A DNA stretch of 64,000 nt, taken from CAIWHR01 sp963830485 (GTDB lineage: Bacteria; Pseudomonadota; Gammaproteobacteria; Burkholderiales; Casimicrobiaceae). The notes under the pieces were generated by a model, which made no database searches, was not told where the DNA came from, and saw only the letters and a list, made by a program, of their open reading frames with translations. The position numbers were made by a program, and so were the translations under genes. Below, in pieces: positions 25,649-34,036 of the stretch (position 1 is the first letter of the stretch; each line of letters opens with the position of its first letter). The stretch is from positions 62,001 to 126,000 of the forward strand of contig CAWHNE010000017.1 of NCBI GenBank assembly GCA_963830485.1, given 5' to 3'.

Positions 25649-26383
25649 CTATTTCGGCATGAACATGAGAATCCTGCACTCTGTGGTGCCAATGTTCTTC
25701 AACGCAACAGATTCTCGAAGCGGGATGCTATAGGCCAGCCCTGAGGGCCGCATTGGAAAATCCAACCCCACGCCGTTCTTAGTATAGATTCCTCTATGCG
25801 TGCAGTCCGTCAGGTAATAGAACAACGCGGGGGGCAATGAGAAAAACTCGGTCTGTTGACCGGGCTTCAGGACGGCTTTGACGAGGACAGAGCTATCGTT
25901 CTGTGCAATAACACTGCAAATGTCAGGTAAAGCCACGAAGCAGCGAGGCGCCTCCTGAGGATATTGAGTCGCCGCTACGCTTGCTGAAGGCGCCTTCGGC
26001 TCGAAGCTAATTATCCTGCAGCTGGACTTGCCGATGTTCTCTAGCGAGATCGCCTCAATGGCGGCCGAACTCCCTGCGGTGCCCGCTGCCATTTTCCAGT
26101 GCGCGGTCTTCCCGCTTCGTTCGATCGTGCGGTACTCGCAATCGGTGAGAAAGTAGTTCAACCGCGCTGGAGCAGATACGAGTGCGGTGCGCTTCCGCGG
26201 CTTCAGGATCCCAAGGACAAGGACGGATTGGTCGTTTTCCGTCATCACGCTATAAGCATCGGTTGCGGCGATGTACTCGCGCTGGGCGGGCTGTGCTGAT
26301 GCGACGCCAACTCCACCCAGGGTCAATGTCGCAACCGCCATACCGACAGCAAATTCGAGAAGGATCGTTCGCTTGTTGAACAT
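25649..26383 (-). CDS. exported protein with two tandem cupin-like repeats
   Basis: A 244-residue protein with a signal peptide (about residues 1-30, ending VGVASAQPA). The mature part contains two related units: TENDQSVLVLGILKPRKRT, FLTDCEYRTIE, ISLENIGKSSCRIISFEPK, and then AQNDSSVLVKAVLKPGQQT, YLTDCTHRGIY, VALKNIGTTECRILMFMPK. This is an internal duplication of about 110 residues. The pattern (ND, LKPG, then a late hydrophobic strand) resembles degenerate cupins, without the metal-binding histidines. Function is unknown; periplasmic binding is plausible. Confidence 0.65.
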   Translation of the reverse strand: MFNKRTILLEFAVGMAVATLTLGGVGVASAQPAQREYIAATDAYSVMTENDQSVLVLGILKPRKRTALVSAPARLNYFLTDCEYRTIERSGKTAHWKMAAGTAGSSAAIEAISLENIGKSSCRIISFEPKAPSASVAATQYPQEAPRCFVALPDICSVIAQNDSSVLVKAVLKPGQQTEFFSLPPALFYYLTDCTHRGIYTKNGVGLDFPMRPSGLAYSIPLRESVALKNIGTTECRILMFMPK

Positions 26384-26414
26384 CGCGTTCTCCTCTCTCT
26401 AACGCCCGCTGCGG

Positions 26415-26615
26415 CTAGTTTTCGGGGATGCCTGCCATGCGCAGGCCCTGGAGGTTGTGGACCTCTCGCTGCTGCGAATAAATCGGATTGTTCGACTGCC
26501 GCAACCGATTAAGACGCGCGATTGTCATGTTCGGCTGCTGTTTCAGCAGCTCCGCCTTGTCCTCCACCGCTTTCGCCATCTCGCCTTTCTGCGCGTAAGC
26601 GGGCAGCAGGTCTCG
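26415..26615 (-). pseudogene. C-terminal fragment of a TPR-containing adenylate/guanylate cyclase
   Basis: A 66-residue minus-strand frame bounded upstream by a stop at 26616-26618: RDLLPAYAQKGEMAKAVEDK, then LLKQQPNMTIARLNRLRQSN and LQGLRMAGIPEN. The ending LRxAGIPE and the repeat spacing match the C-terminus of class III cyclases that carry TPR arrays. No cyclase domain is present upstream, so this is a remnant. It lies just beyond the start side of the cupin-like gene, in a decayed segment of the island. Confidence 0.55.
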
Positions 26616-26789
26616 CTACCGAATCAGGGAGAGATGCGCCTTCCGGTGGGGCGGAGTCGGTCATCTCGGTGCCAACCCTCGTCTAATGCGGGTTTGGGCC
26701 GTGCTCTCCTGGAGGCGCTTACCATCGACACTCGAGGAGTTACGTCAAATGATCCTGCGCTCGAGCGGGAGCATGCGAATTGATTGGTG

Positions 26790-27197
26790 TCAACCCAAGC
26801 GCCGAAAGGACGGCACCGGACCATACTCGGGCTTCTGTTGAGTGTCCGCTATGCGGAAAATACTCGACCGTCTCTTCTTGGCCGAACTCGGCCTGTCAAT
26901 CGCGTACGTGAGTTCGGGACGTTTCTGCACGATGGCGGACGCTTGGTCCACGACGTGAACCGCGCTGTCCTGTGCGGCCACCACACTCGCCATCGGCGTC
27001 GATCCCAGCATCGCGGATATCTCGGCCAGAGAGGTGCCCGGCTCGAGGATCAGAACGACGCGAACGCCGTTGCGCACGACCTCGAAGGCTCCCGACACAT
27101 AGAGCCGGTCCGTGCTGACGGCCTCTTCGATCAGGTTGTCGCCCTTGGCAAGGCCCATCTCGGGCAGATTGCCGCACATCGCTAGCACGTCGTTCAT
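26790..27197 (-). pseudogene. truncated cyclic-nucleotide-binding-domain protein
   Basis: From ATG 27197 the frame encodes about 100 residues of a cNMP-binding domain: LPEMGLAKGDNLIEEAVSTD, VSGAFEVVRNGVRVVL, and SAMLGSTPMASVVAAQDSAV. After RPELTYAI the sequence changes to an unrelated basic tail (SAKKRRSSIF), so the final helix and anything after are lost by a rearrangement near 26905. Relative to intact members a few residues in the loops are also missing. It is likely inactive. Confidence 0.55.
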
Positions 27198-27400
27198 GGA
27201 GTCAAACCTCGCGGGCGTCGTGTCGGGCTCGTGGCCACTGCGTCTCGCGCCGCAGCGCTGCCTGCGGTAGGGGCAAGCGCCTCTCTTGCAACATCGTTCG
27301 GGCAAGCTCGCAAACCGTTCGCGGGAAGTCTTGACCGGTGCCGTGCGTCGGATCACGATGGCTCCCGCTGGTCCGATAAGAATGACGAGGGGGAGCCGCC

Positions 27401-28687
27401 ATGCGCAACACGATCGATCGCCGCCGTTTCCTGCTGGGCCTCGGCGCCGCCGCCGCGACGCAATCGCTGCCGTCGGCCGTCTATGCGGCGATGGGGCCCA
27501 ACGACAAATTCGATCTCCTGATCAAAGGCGGCGACGTCCTCGACCCGAGCCAGAAACTTCGCGGCGTTCGTGACATCGGGATTCGCAACGGGGTGATTGA
27601 GGTTGTGCAGGCGGATATTCCCGCCGAGCGGGCGCTGCGGGTGATCAACGCTGGTGGCCGGCTGGTCACGCCCGGCCTCATCGATCTGCACGCGCACACG
27701 TACCCCTATGGCTCCGGCATCGGCATTCCCGCCGATGAACTGGTGCCATTCCAGGGAACCACGACCGCGGTGTCCGCGGGCGACGCGGGTGCAAACAACT
27801 TCGCAGGCTATCGGCGCTTCATCGTGGCATCCACTCGCACGCGGCTCTATGCGTTCGTGCACATCGCCAACATGGGCCTCGCCGGTTTCCCGGTCGGCGA
27901 ACTCTTCCTCATCGATTTCGCGCAGATCGAGCCCGCGGCGCGGACGGTCGCGGAGAACGCCGACATCGCGCTCGGGATCAAGGTGCGCATGTCGGAAAAC
28001 GTGATCGCACAGCACGGCCTCGAGCCGCTCAAGCGCGCGATCAAGGCCTGCGAAACATCGGGCACCGACGCCAAGATCATGTGCCATATCGGCGGCGTCG
28101 AGACGCCGCAATTGATGTCGCAGATCCTGGACCTATTGCGTCCGCGGGACATTCTCACGCATTGCTACTCCGGCGCGCCCAACGTCGCCGGCAAGTTCAC
28201 CAACATTGTCCAGGACGGCAAGTTGCTGCCGGCTGCGCTGGAGGCGAAGAAGCGAGGTGTCCATTTCGACGTCGGCCACGGCGGCGGCAGCTTCGACTAC
28301 ACGGTGGCCGAGGCGGCAATCGCGCAGGGCGCGCTGCCCGATTCAATTTCCTCCGACATGCACGTCTTCTCCGGCAATTCGCCGGGCATGCCCTTCCTCA
28401 CCTGGGTGATGAGCAAGTTCCTCAACATGGGCTTCAGCCTCGACGACGTGGTGGCGATGGCCACCGCCAATCCGGCGCGGGCGATCAACCGTCTGCCGAA
28501 GCTCGGCACGCTGCAGGTCGGCGCACCCGGTGACGTGACGATCCTCGAGGTCGTCGAAGGGCCCGTCGATTTCGTCGATACCCGCAACAACAAGCGCACC
28601 GGTAAGGTTTACATCAAGCCGGTCCAGACCGTCGCGGGCGGCATCGCGTTCGGCCGTCCGTTTTCGGCGCCGTTCAGCGTTCGCTGA
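27401..28687 (+). CDS. Tat-exported amidohydrolase (dihydroorotase/deacetylase-like)
   Basis: A 428-residue metal-dependent hydrolase with an N-terminal twin-arginine signal (DRRRFLLGLGAAAATQS). The amidohydrolase motifs are present: DLHAHTYPYG (HxH metal pair), the carboxylated-Lys region ALGIKVRMSE, ILTHCYSG (His), and SISSDMHVFSG (Asp). Substrates in this group are cyclic amides, N-acyl amino acids or similar; not determinable here. The start follows AGGGGGAG at a normal distance. Its high GC contrasts with the TIR genes, so it came to the island from a different source or is native. Confidence 0.82.
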   Translation: MRNTIDRRRFLLGLGAAAATQSLPSAVYAAMGPNDKFDLLIKGGDVLDPSQKLRGVRDIGIRNGVIEVVQADIPAERALRVINAGGRLVTPGLIDLHAHTYPYGSGIGIPADELVPFQGTTTAVSAGDAGANNFAGYRRFIVASTRTRLYAFVHIANMGLAGFPVGELFLIDFAQIEPAARTVAENADIALGIKVRMSENVIAQHGLEPLKRAIKACETSGTDAKIMCHIGGVETPQLMSQILDLLRPRDILTHCYSGAPNVAGKFTNIVQDGKLLPAALEAKKRGVHFDVGHGGGSFDYTVAEAAIAQGALPDSISSDMHVFSGNSPGMPFLTWVMSKFLNMGFSLDDVVAMATANPARAINRLPKLGTLQVGAPGDVTILEVVEGPVDFVDTRNNKRTGKVYIKPVQTVAGGIAFGRPFSAPFSVR

Positions 28688-29160
28688 GGGAAATCACGCG
28701 CCGGCGCTCCATCTGCCGTGGCCCGGAAGAAGCCCGCCCACCGATCCTAACTTTGGACGGTGACCGTTCGACGCTTCGCGCCACACAATCAGGGCTCGTT
28801 TCTGCAGGCGTCGTTCACGCCACAGGTTCAGTAGGGATTAGGGATAGTAATTTCAACCTAAGCGGACGGACAGGTTACTAAGCAGCGGTCGTTGAAACGA
28901 CGTGCACAGCCGTTAAAGAGGGCAATACGGCGTCGCAACTTACTAACGCCTATCGCCGCACGTTCTGACGGCGCGTGTTGGGGTGCGCCGCTATGTCTTC
29001 GTTATGTATGTTGACGCACAGACAGATGTCTTTCCAGCGACCTAAATGAACCGTCCGTCGTGGTCCGATCAGCGGTTCGCGCGTATGGTCGCCGAGCCAG
29101 TGTCGGAATGCAGTCCCGTCCGCGAATCAGTTCACCGTTCTATGTCCACCAGGAGCTGCG
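28688..29160. other. 473-bp gap upstream of the beta-helix gene
   Basis: The stretch is moderately AT-rich with scattered TAA/TTAC. The frame starting at 29046 is a shadow of the next gene. I see no conserved RNA or terminator. The ribosome-binding site AGGAG for the next gene lies at 29151-29155. Confidence 0.45.
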
Positions 29161-30111
29161 ATGAAGCATGCCGTCCGCTACTTTGCGCTTGCCGTCTACG
29201 TTCTTTGCACTGGCGGCGCATTCGCCGTTGCCCCGCAACGGACCTTCGTCGCCTCGACGGGCAACGATGCAAACCCTTGTTCGCTGACTGCACCCTGTCG
29301 CAGTTTTCAGGCGGCGATCGATGGCGTTGCCGGCGGCGGCGAAGTCGTCGTCATCGACACCGCGGGATACGGCGCGATGGAAATCCACAAATCAGTCTCG
29401 GTGATCGTGCCGCCGGGCATCAACGCCGGCCTGTCGCCGCTGGTGGGGATCCCGCTGCCTGGCTTTCCGGGCCAATCGACGGTCGTGCTAATCGACATCC
29501 AATCCACCGATATCGTGGTTCTGCGCGGGTTGAACGTCAGTCACCAAGGCGCGGTGACCGGCGGCATCGACTGGCTCAGCGCGAATGGCGGCACCGTGCA
29601 CGTCGAAAATGTGATCGTCAACGGCTTTCCGCAGGAGGGCCTGTTCATGAAGGCACCGGGCGGACACCTGTTCGTCAGGGACTCGATCTTCCGCGACAAC
29701 GGCTACGGAATATACATTCGCGGCGCAACGGTATTATCGTTGGTATACGACTTCCTCGACGCGGACCGCGTGCGGGTCGTGAATTCGACGTGGGGCATCA
29801 CGATTGAGGGTCAGGGGATCGCCACGATTCGTGACAGCGTGATCAACGTCAATAACATCGGGATCCACCGGACCAGTCCCACAGCCCAAGGAACTACCTT
29901 GACTGTCGACCGTTGCACGATTTCGGACAACGTGACCGGAATCAAAGTGGTCGCCAAGCCGGGTTACCCCAACGCACTCCTGGTTGCCGCCTCGATCATT
30001 AACCGCAATTCGACAACGTTCGACATAACCGGCACCAATTATTTGACTTCACTCGGTAACAATTCGTCGGACGTGGAGGGGTTGTTCGGTTTCACCCGTC
30101 CGCTGCAGTGA
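29161..30111 (+). CDS. secreted right-handed beta-helix protein
   Basis: A 316-residue protein with a signal peptide (about residues 1-22, MKHAVRYFALAVYVLCTGGA). It then has TFVASTGNDANPCSLTAPCR, the start typical of pectate-lyase-like parallel beta-helix proteins, and successive rungs such as VHVENVIVNGF, LFVRDSIFRDNGYGIYI, IATIRDSVINVNNIGIH and LTVDRCTISDNVTGIKV. These folds bind or cleave polysaccharides, or act as surface structures. No catalytic residues can be picked out. It is probably exported to the periplasm or outside. Confidence 0.75.
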   Translation: MKHAVRYFALAVYVLCTGGAFAVAPQRTFVASTGNDANPCSLTAPCRSFQAAIDGVAGGGEVVVIDTAGYGAMEIHKSVSVIVPPGINAGLSPLVGIPLPGFPGQSTVVLIDIQSTDIVVLRGLNVSHQGAVTGGIDWLSANGGTVHVENVIVNGFPQEGLFMKAPGGHLFVRDSIFRDNGYGIYIRGATVLSLVYDFLDADRVRVVNSTWGITIEGQGIATIRDSVINVNNIGIHRTSPTAQGTTLTVDRCTISDNVTGIKVVAKPGYPNALLVAASIINRNSTTFDITGTNYLTSLGNNSSDVEGLFGFTRPLQ

Positions 30112-30520
30112 AGGTCCCGCCAGCTCGCGAGCATCGTCGGCGGATCACCGACTGGGATCGTCGTAAGCCGTGATGAAGATGATCGGAGGCGCTGTGCCCG
30201 CGGCCGCGAGTTGCCTCTGCAATTCGAGTCCAGAAATCCCGGCTAATTTGCGCGTTGCCCTGCGTCGATATCGCTCGCCTTTTGAGCGCCTGCTATCGCT
30301 TTAGGGGCGTTGTTGAGTGGAAACAATAGCGCGCAGATCTGGGATGGCATAGCCGAAGGACCGCTTTTAGGCAAATTGGGCGGCATCGCTGACCGACTGC
30401 TTCTGGCCGGCAGCTCCATTTCGGCGTGTGGCGGCGACCGGCTCCTTGCGGTTGGTCAAGAGACAACCGCCGACCGGCCAGCGGCCGCCGAGTCCGGCGG
30501 TCGTTCCGGGCGTGGCAAGA
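30112..30520. other. 409-bp gap with a dispersed short repeat
   Basis: No supported gene. At about 30357-30415 it contains GACCGCTTTTAGGCAAATTG followed by a GCTTCTGGCCG segment. A related arrangement (GACCGCTTTAGGGCAGTTGG, then CCGCTTCTGGCCG) occurs at 33926-33970, and a reverse copy of its core at about 31271-31284. These look like one family of intergenic repeats in the island. Confidence 0.5.
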
Positions 30521-31141
30521 CTACACCTCGGTCTGCTCCGCCATCTCCAATGCGTCGTCCACCTCGATCCCGAGGTAACGCACCGTGCTCTCCAATTTCG
30601 TGTGCCCGAGCAAGAGCTGAACAGCCCGGAGGTTCTTGGTGCGGCGGTAGATCAACGTCGGCTTGGTCCTACGCATCGAATGCGTGCCGTAGGCCGTCGA
30701 ATCCAGCCCGATCTCCTCGACCCAATCATCGACGATCCGAGCGTACTGGCGCGTGCCGAGGTGGGGCGATGCATGGACCCGACTGGGGAACAGGTAGCTG
30801 TCTGACTTCAGGCCAGCCTGCTTGATCCACGCACCCAGAACTTCTCGGGTCGGCGGCGTGATCTCGAACTGGACCGGACGCTGCGTCTTTTGCTGCAGCA
30901 CAATCGCTCGCCCAGAAACCCGATCTCCATGGCACACGTCGCGAACGCGCAGGCTCACGAGATCGCAAGCGCGCAGCTTGCTGTCGATGCCGAGATCAAA
31001 CAGGGCGAGTTCCCGCAATCGGCCCTGCATCTCCAGGCGAACCCGAATTGCCCAAATCTCCTTCAGCTTGAACGGTGCCTTCTGTCCGACCAGCTTGCCC
31101 TTGTTCCATGCGTCGTGATGACGAACCTGGGTCGATTCCAT
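30521..31141 (-). CDS. solitary tyrosine recombinase (intact)
   Basis: A 206-residue catalytic-domain integrase from ATG 31141, preceded by AAGGAG. Residues: box I Arg in DSKLRACDLV, GTHSMRRTKPTLIYRRT, LLLGHTKLES and Tyr in TVRYLGIE. It lacks the usual N-terminal core-binding domain, as is normal for this short family. It is strongly similar to the interrupted copy at 24728-25366, especially over the last 70 residues, and points towards it. The pair encloses about 5.2 kb. Confidence 0.85.
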   Translation of the reverse strand: MESTQVRHHDAWNKGKLVGQKAPFKLKEIWAIRVRLEMQGRLRELALFDLGIDSKLRACDLVSLRVRDVCHGDRVSGRAIVLQQKTQRPVQFEITPPTREVLGAWIKQAGLKSDSYLFPSRVHASPHLGTRQYARIVDDWVEEIGLDSTAYGTHSMRRTKPTLIYRRTKNLRAVQLLLGHTKLESTVRYLGIEVDDALEMAEQTEV

Positions 31142-31584
31142 CGTGATCTCCTTTCGGTTGAAGGAGATTTCACTTTGCGCCGCCCACCGCGGGGGACGTT
31201 CATCCTGATCAAGGTCGCCGAGCTGTACGACCGGTACTGAGCAACGCTCTCCGGAGGCGAATCCCGACCCAAAGCGGTCAGGGGCGCCAGATGAGAGCAG
31301 CCATTCGCGATCTGCCCGACCCGCCTCAGTCGCACTCACCCGGCATGGCGAGAACCAGCTTCGCGTGGCGAAGCTCGCGACCCAAAGAAGACGCGCGTTA
31401 CTCGATCACGCTGTCCGCGAGCACACGGATCGATTGCTGGATCTGCATCTCGGCGCCCCGGCTCGGTGACGCGAGATCGCGGCCGATAAAGGACATGTGA
31501 CTCTGATCCTAGTTATCCCCCCGGTTGCCCTGTGCCTGTCGTGCACGCACAATGCCGTGTTGAACCATTTTCGAGTGAGTTGAT
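31142..31584. other. 443-bp gap between recombinase and monooxygenase
   Basis: I see no credible gene. A reversed copy of the island repeat core (GACCCAAAGCGGTCAGG) lies at 31269-31285. The right end would hold the promoter of the monooxygenase gene, but no strong match is visible. Confidence 0.45.
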
Positions 31585-32769
31585 ATGGCATCTCGGCCAA
31601 ACGTCGTGATCATCGGAGGCGGCATCGGCGGCTTGTTCGCCGCCAATGCGCTGATCGGACAGGGGCTGCGCGTTTCAGTTTATGAACAGGCGTCCGCACT
31701 GGGCGAGGTCGGCGCTGGTGTGTTTGTGACACCGAATGCGGTGCGCCACTTGGAGCGTGTGGGTCTCGGGCCCGCCGTCGAGAAATGGGGCGCGCGAGTC
31801 GGTCCGGGCTCCTACTACTTTCGCCACGACGGTACGCCGATCGCCCCGGTGCAGGTGTCGGACGTCTCCGGCTGGAACGCGACCTTTGGCATGCACCGCG
31901 CCGACTTCGTCGATTTCCTCGCTGCCAACCTGCCCGCCGGGATCGTCCATACCGGCCACCGTGCTATCGGCTTCGAGCAGAACGGCGACGTAGCCCGCGT
32001 CAAATTCGCCAACGGCGCCACCGCCGAGGCCGAAGTTGTGGTTGCCGCCGACGGAATACACTCCGAACTGCGCTCCTACGTCTTTCCGCCCTCGAAGCCC
32101 GTCTTTCACGGCACCATTTCTTATCGAGGTCTGATCTCGCGCGAGCGCCTGCCGAACTGGCCGATGGACCGCTGGCAAATGTGGGCCGGTCCGTCCAAGC
32201 ATTTCCTGGTCTTCCCTGTTCGTCACGGCACGATGGTCAACTACGTCGGTTTCGTGCCGACCGATGAGGAAATGAAGGAATCGTGGTCCGCGCCCGGGGA
32301 TCCAGCGGTGCTGCGCCGCGAGTTCGAAGGTTGGGACCCGCGCATCGGGAATGTACTGCAGCAAGTCGACAAGACATTTCGCTGGGCGCTCTACGACCGT
32401 GAGCCGTTACCGATCTGGACCAAAGGCCGGTTGACGCTGCTCGGCGACGCGGCACATCCGATGCTGCCGCATCTAGGTCAGGGGGCCAACCAGTCGATCG
32501 AGGACGGCATGGCGCTCGCGACGATCCTGGCCCAGGTGGACACATCGGCAGTCCCGGCGTCGCTGCTTGCCTACGAGCGATTGCGTCGCGAGCGTGTGGC
32601 GGAGGTTCAGCTTGGCGCCCGGCAGAATGGACTGCGTCTCGATTCCGCCTACGCCGATCTCAGTGTCCGCGACGCAGAGCTCGCCGCGCACGCCGAATTC
32701 CGCAAGCACCTTTATGCCTACGACGTGGTGCCGGATGCGCGCGCCGCCGCGGCAGCCCTGCTGCAGTAG
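31585..32769 (+). CDS. FAD-dependent aromatic monooxygenase (salicylate-hydroxylase-like)
   Basis: A 394-residue class A flavoprotein monooxygenase. FAD-binding motifs: GGGIGGLFAANAL (Rossmann GxGxxG), VVAADGIHSELR (the DG motif) and LTLLGDAAHPMLPHLGQGAN (the GD motif). Such enzymes hydroxylate aromatic acids using NAD(P)H and O2, in the cytoplasm. The family resemblance is to 3-hydroxybenzoate/salicylate hydroxylases; the substrate is not known. It is followed by a convergent Bug-type receptor gene, which suggests a small catabolic unit. Confidence 0.85.
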   Translation: MASRPNVVIIGGGIGGLFAANALIGQGLRVSVYEQASALGEVGAGVFVTPNAVRHLERVGLGPAVEKWGARVGPGSYYFRHDGTPIAPVQVSDVSGWNATFGMHRADFVDFLAANLPAGIVHTGHRAIGFEQNGDVARVKFANGATAEAEVVVAADGIHSELRSYVFPPSKPVFHGTISYRGLISRERLPNWPMDRWQMWAGPSKHFLVFPVRHGTMVNYVGFVPTDEEMKESWSAPGDPAVLRREFEGWDPRIGNVLQQVDKTFRWALYDREPLPIWTKGRLTLLGDAAHPMLPHLGQGANQSIEDGMALATILAQVDTSAVPASLLAYERLRRERVAEVQLGARQNGLRLDSAYADLSVRDAELAAHAEFRKHLYAYDVVPDARAAAAALLQ

Positions 32770-32797
32770 ATCTCTTTCGGCGCCTGCATGACCGGCT

Positions 32798-33769
32798 TCA
32801 TTTAACCAAACCGGTCTTCCTGGCCATCTCGCCCACCCGCTTGAACTCCGCGCGGATCTCGGCCGCGGTCTGCTCGGGTGTGGCGTAGCTCTGCAAGATG
32901 CCGAGCGACGCCAGTCTTGCCGTGATAGCGGGTGCTTTGACCGCCTGTTCGATCGCGCCGACGAGGGCCTTCCTCGCGTCTTCGGGGATCCCTGCAGGCG
33001 CGAGAAAGCTGAACCAGATGCCGAACAGTTCCTCTTGATAGCCGAGCTCGCGCATCGTGGGTATGTCGACAAACTCGGGAAACCGGCTCGAAGCGACGAG
33101 GCCCCGGAACGCCCCTGACTTGATGTGAGCGCTCAGCGCACCGAGCGACAGCACGACGCCTTCGATGTGTTCTCCGCGCAATGCGACGATGGCGGGGGCA
33201 GCGCCGGCATAGGGAACCGGCACGAGTTCCGCACCCGTGAGCGCGTTGATCAATTGCACGCAGAAATCACCGACTGAGCCGGAGCCAGGGTGACCAATGC
33301 GCACCTGGCCCGGTTTCTTCTTCGAGTATTCGATCAACTCCGCGAAATTCCTGTACGGTGCGTCGCTGCGCACGACGAGTATGATCGGCGTGCGTGAGGC
33401 GATGCCGAGTGGCACCAGATCCCGGAGCGCATCGTAGGTGACCGATTGTGGGTCGAGAACGGCACGAAAGGTAAGCGCGCTATTTTGCGCAAACAGAATC
33501 GTGTGACCGTCTTTTCTGGCCTGGACGACGCCGTTGGTGCCGACCGCGCCCCCGGCGCCGGGACGATTGATCGAGAGCACCGGCGTCTTCAGCAGCCTCG
33601 AGATCTCTTCGCCCATGGCGCGCGCGGCAATGTCCGCAGCGTCACCCGGGGCAAGCGGAACCACGAGACTTATCGGGCCGGTGGGGAACGGCTGGGCCTG
33701 GGCGGTGGCCGGCAGCCAGATGAGCGCGCAGGCGAGAAAAATGCGCTGTGCGAACCGTTTCATGACCAA
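32798..33769 (-). CDS. Bug/TctC-family tripartite tricarboxylate transporter receptor
   Basis: A 323-residue periplasmic binding protein with a signal peptide (cleavage near AQAQPFP). Family motifs: ISLVVPLAPGDAADIAARAM, INRPGAGGAVGTNGV, GHPGSGSVGDF and the C-terminal LQSYATPEQTAAEIRAE. Bug receptors are greatly expanded in betaproteobacteria and bind carboxylic acids for uptake or sensing. No TctA/TctB permease gene is near, which is typical for orphan Bug receptors. It may bind the acid handled by the adjacent monooxygenase. Confidence 0.88.
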   Translation of the reverse strand: MVMKRFAQRIFLACALIWLPATAQAQPFPTGPISLVVPLAPGDAADIAARAMGEEISRLLKTPVLSINRPGAGGAVGTNGVVQARKDGHTILFAQNSALTFRAVLDPQSVTYDALRDLVPLGIASRTPIILVVRSDAPYRNFAELIEYSKKKPGQVRIGHPGSGSVGDFCVQLINALTGAELVPVPYAGAAPAIVALRGEHIEGVVLSLGALSAHIKSGAFRGLVASSRFPEFVDIPTMRELGYQEELFGIWFSFLAPAGIPEDARKALVGAIEQAVKAPAITARLASLGILQSYATPEQTAAEIRAEFKRVGEMARKTGLVK

Positions 33770-34008
33770 GATCTCCCTATGGAAACTCTGAGTTTCCTGC
33801 CGATTTCGTCATCGTAACTGCGAACGAGAACGTTGATACGGTATGTCGAGGCGGAGATGCGCTGCTGATTGGCCGGTGACGGCCGCTTTGTGAGATTCCC
33901 CTTGAGTGGCCATGTACCCGTTCACTGACCGCTTTAGGGCAGTTGGCCCAACTACCGCTTCTGGCCGAACGCGCCCATTACGGAGTCGCGACCCAACGAC
34001 CGCAATCG

Positions 34009-34036
34009 CGGGCGGATTCAACCGGTGGACGCAACA
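34009..34036 (+). repeat. left terminal inverted repeat of the IS30 element
   Basis: 28 bases, beginning CGGGCGGATTCAACCGGTGG. Differs from the right repeat at two inner positions. Confidence 0.85.

Noticed and set aside
29046..29807. Open frame overlapping the beta-helix gene in another frame
   Set aside because: The signal peptide, repeat pattern and ribosome-binding site all belong to the frame starting at 29161; this one is Arg-rich shadow.
30310..30825. Open frame overlapping the end of the intact recombinase
   Set aside because: It is mostly antisense to the recombinase gene and has no motifs.
24728..31141. Attachment-site duplicates or a tRNA target for the island
   Set aside because: I looked for matching direct repeats near the recombinases and for tRNA-like sequences at the island edges and found none that I could support.
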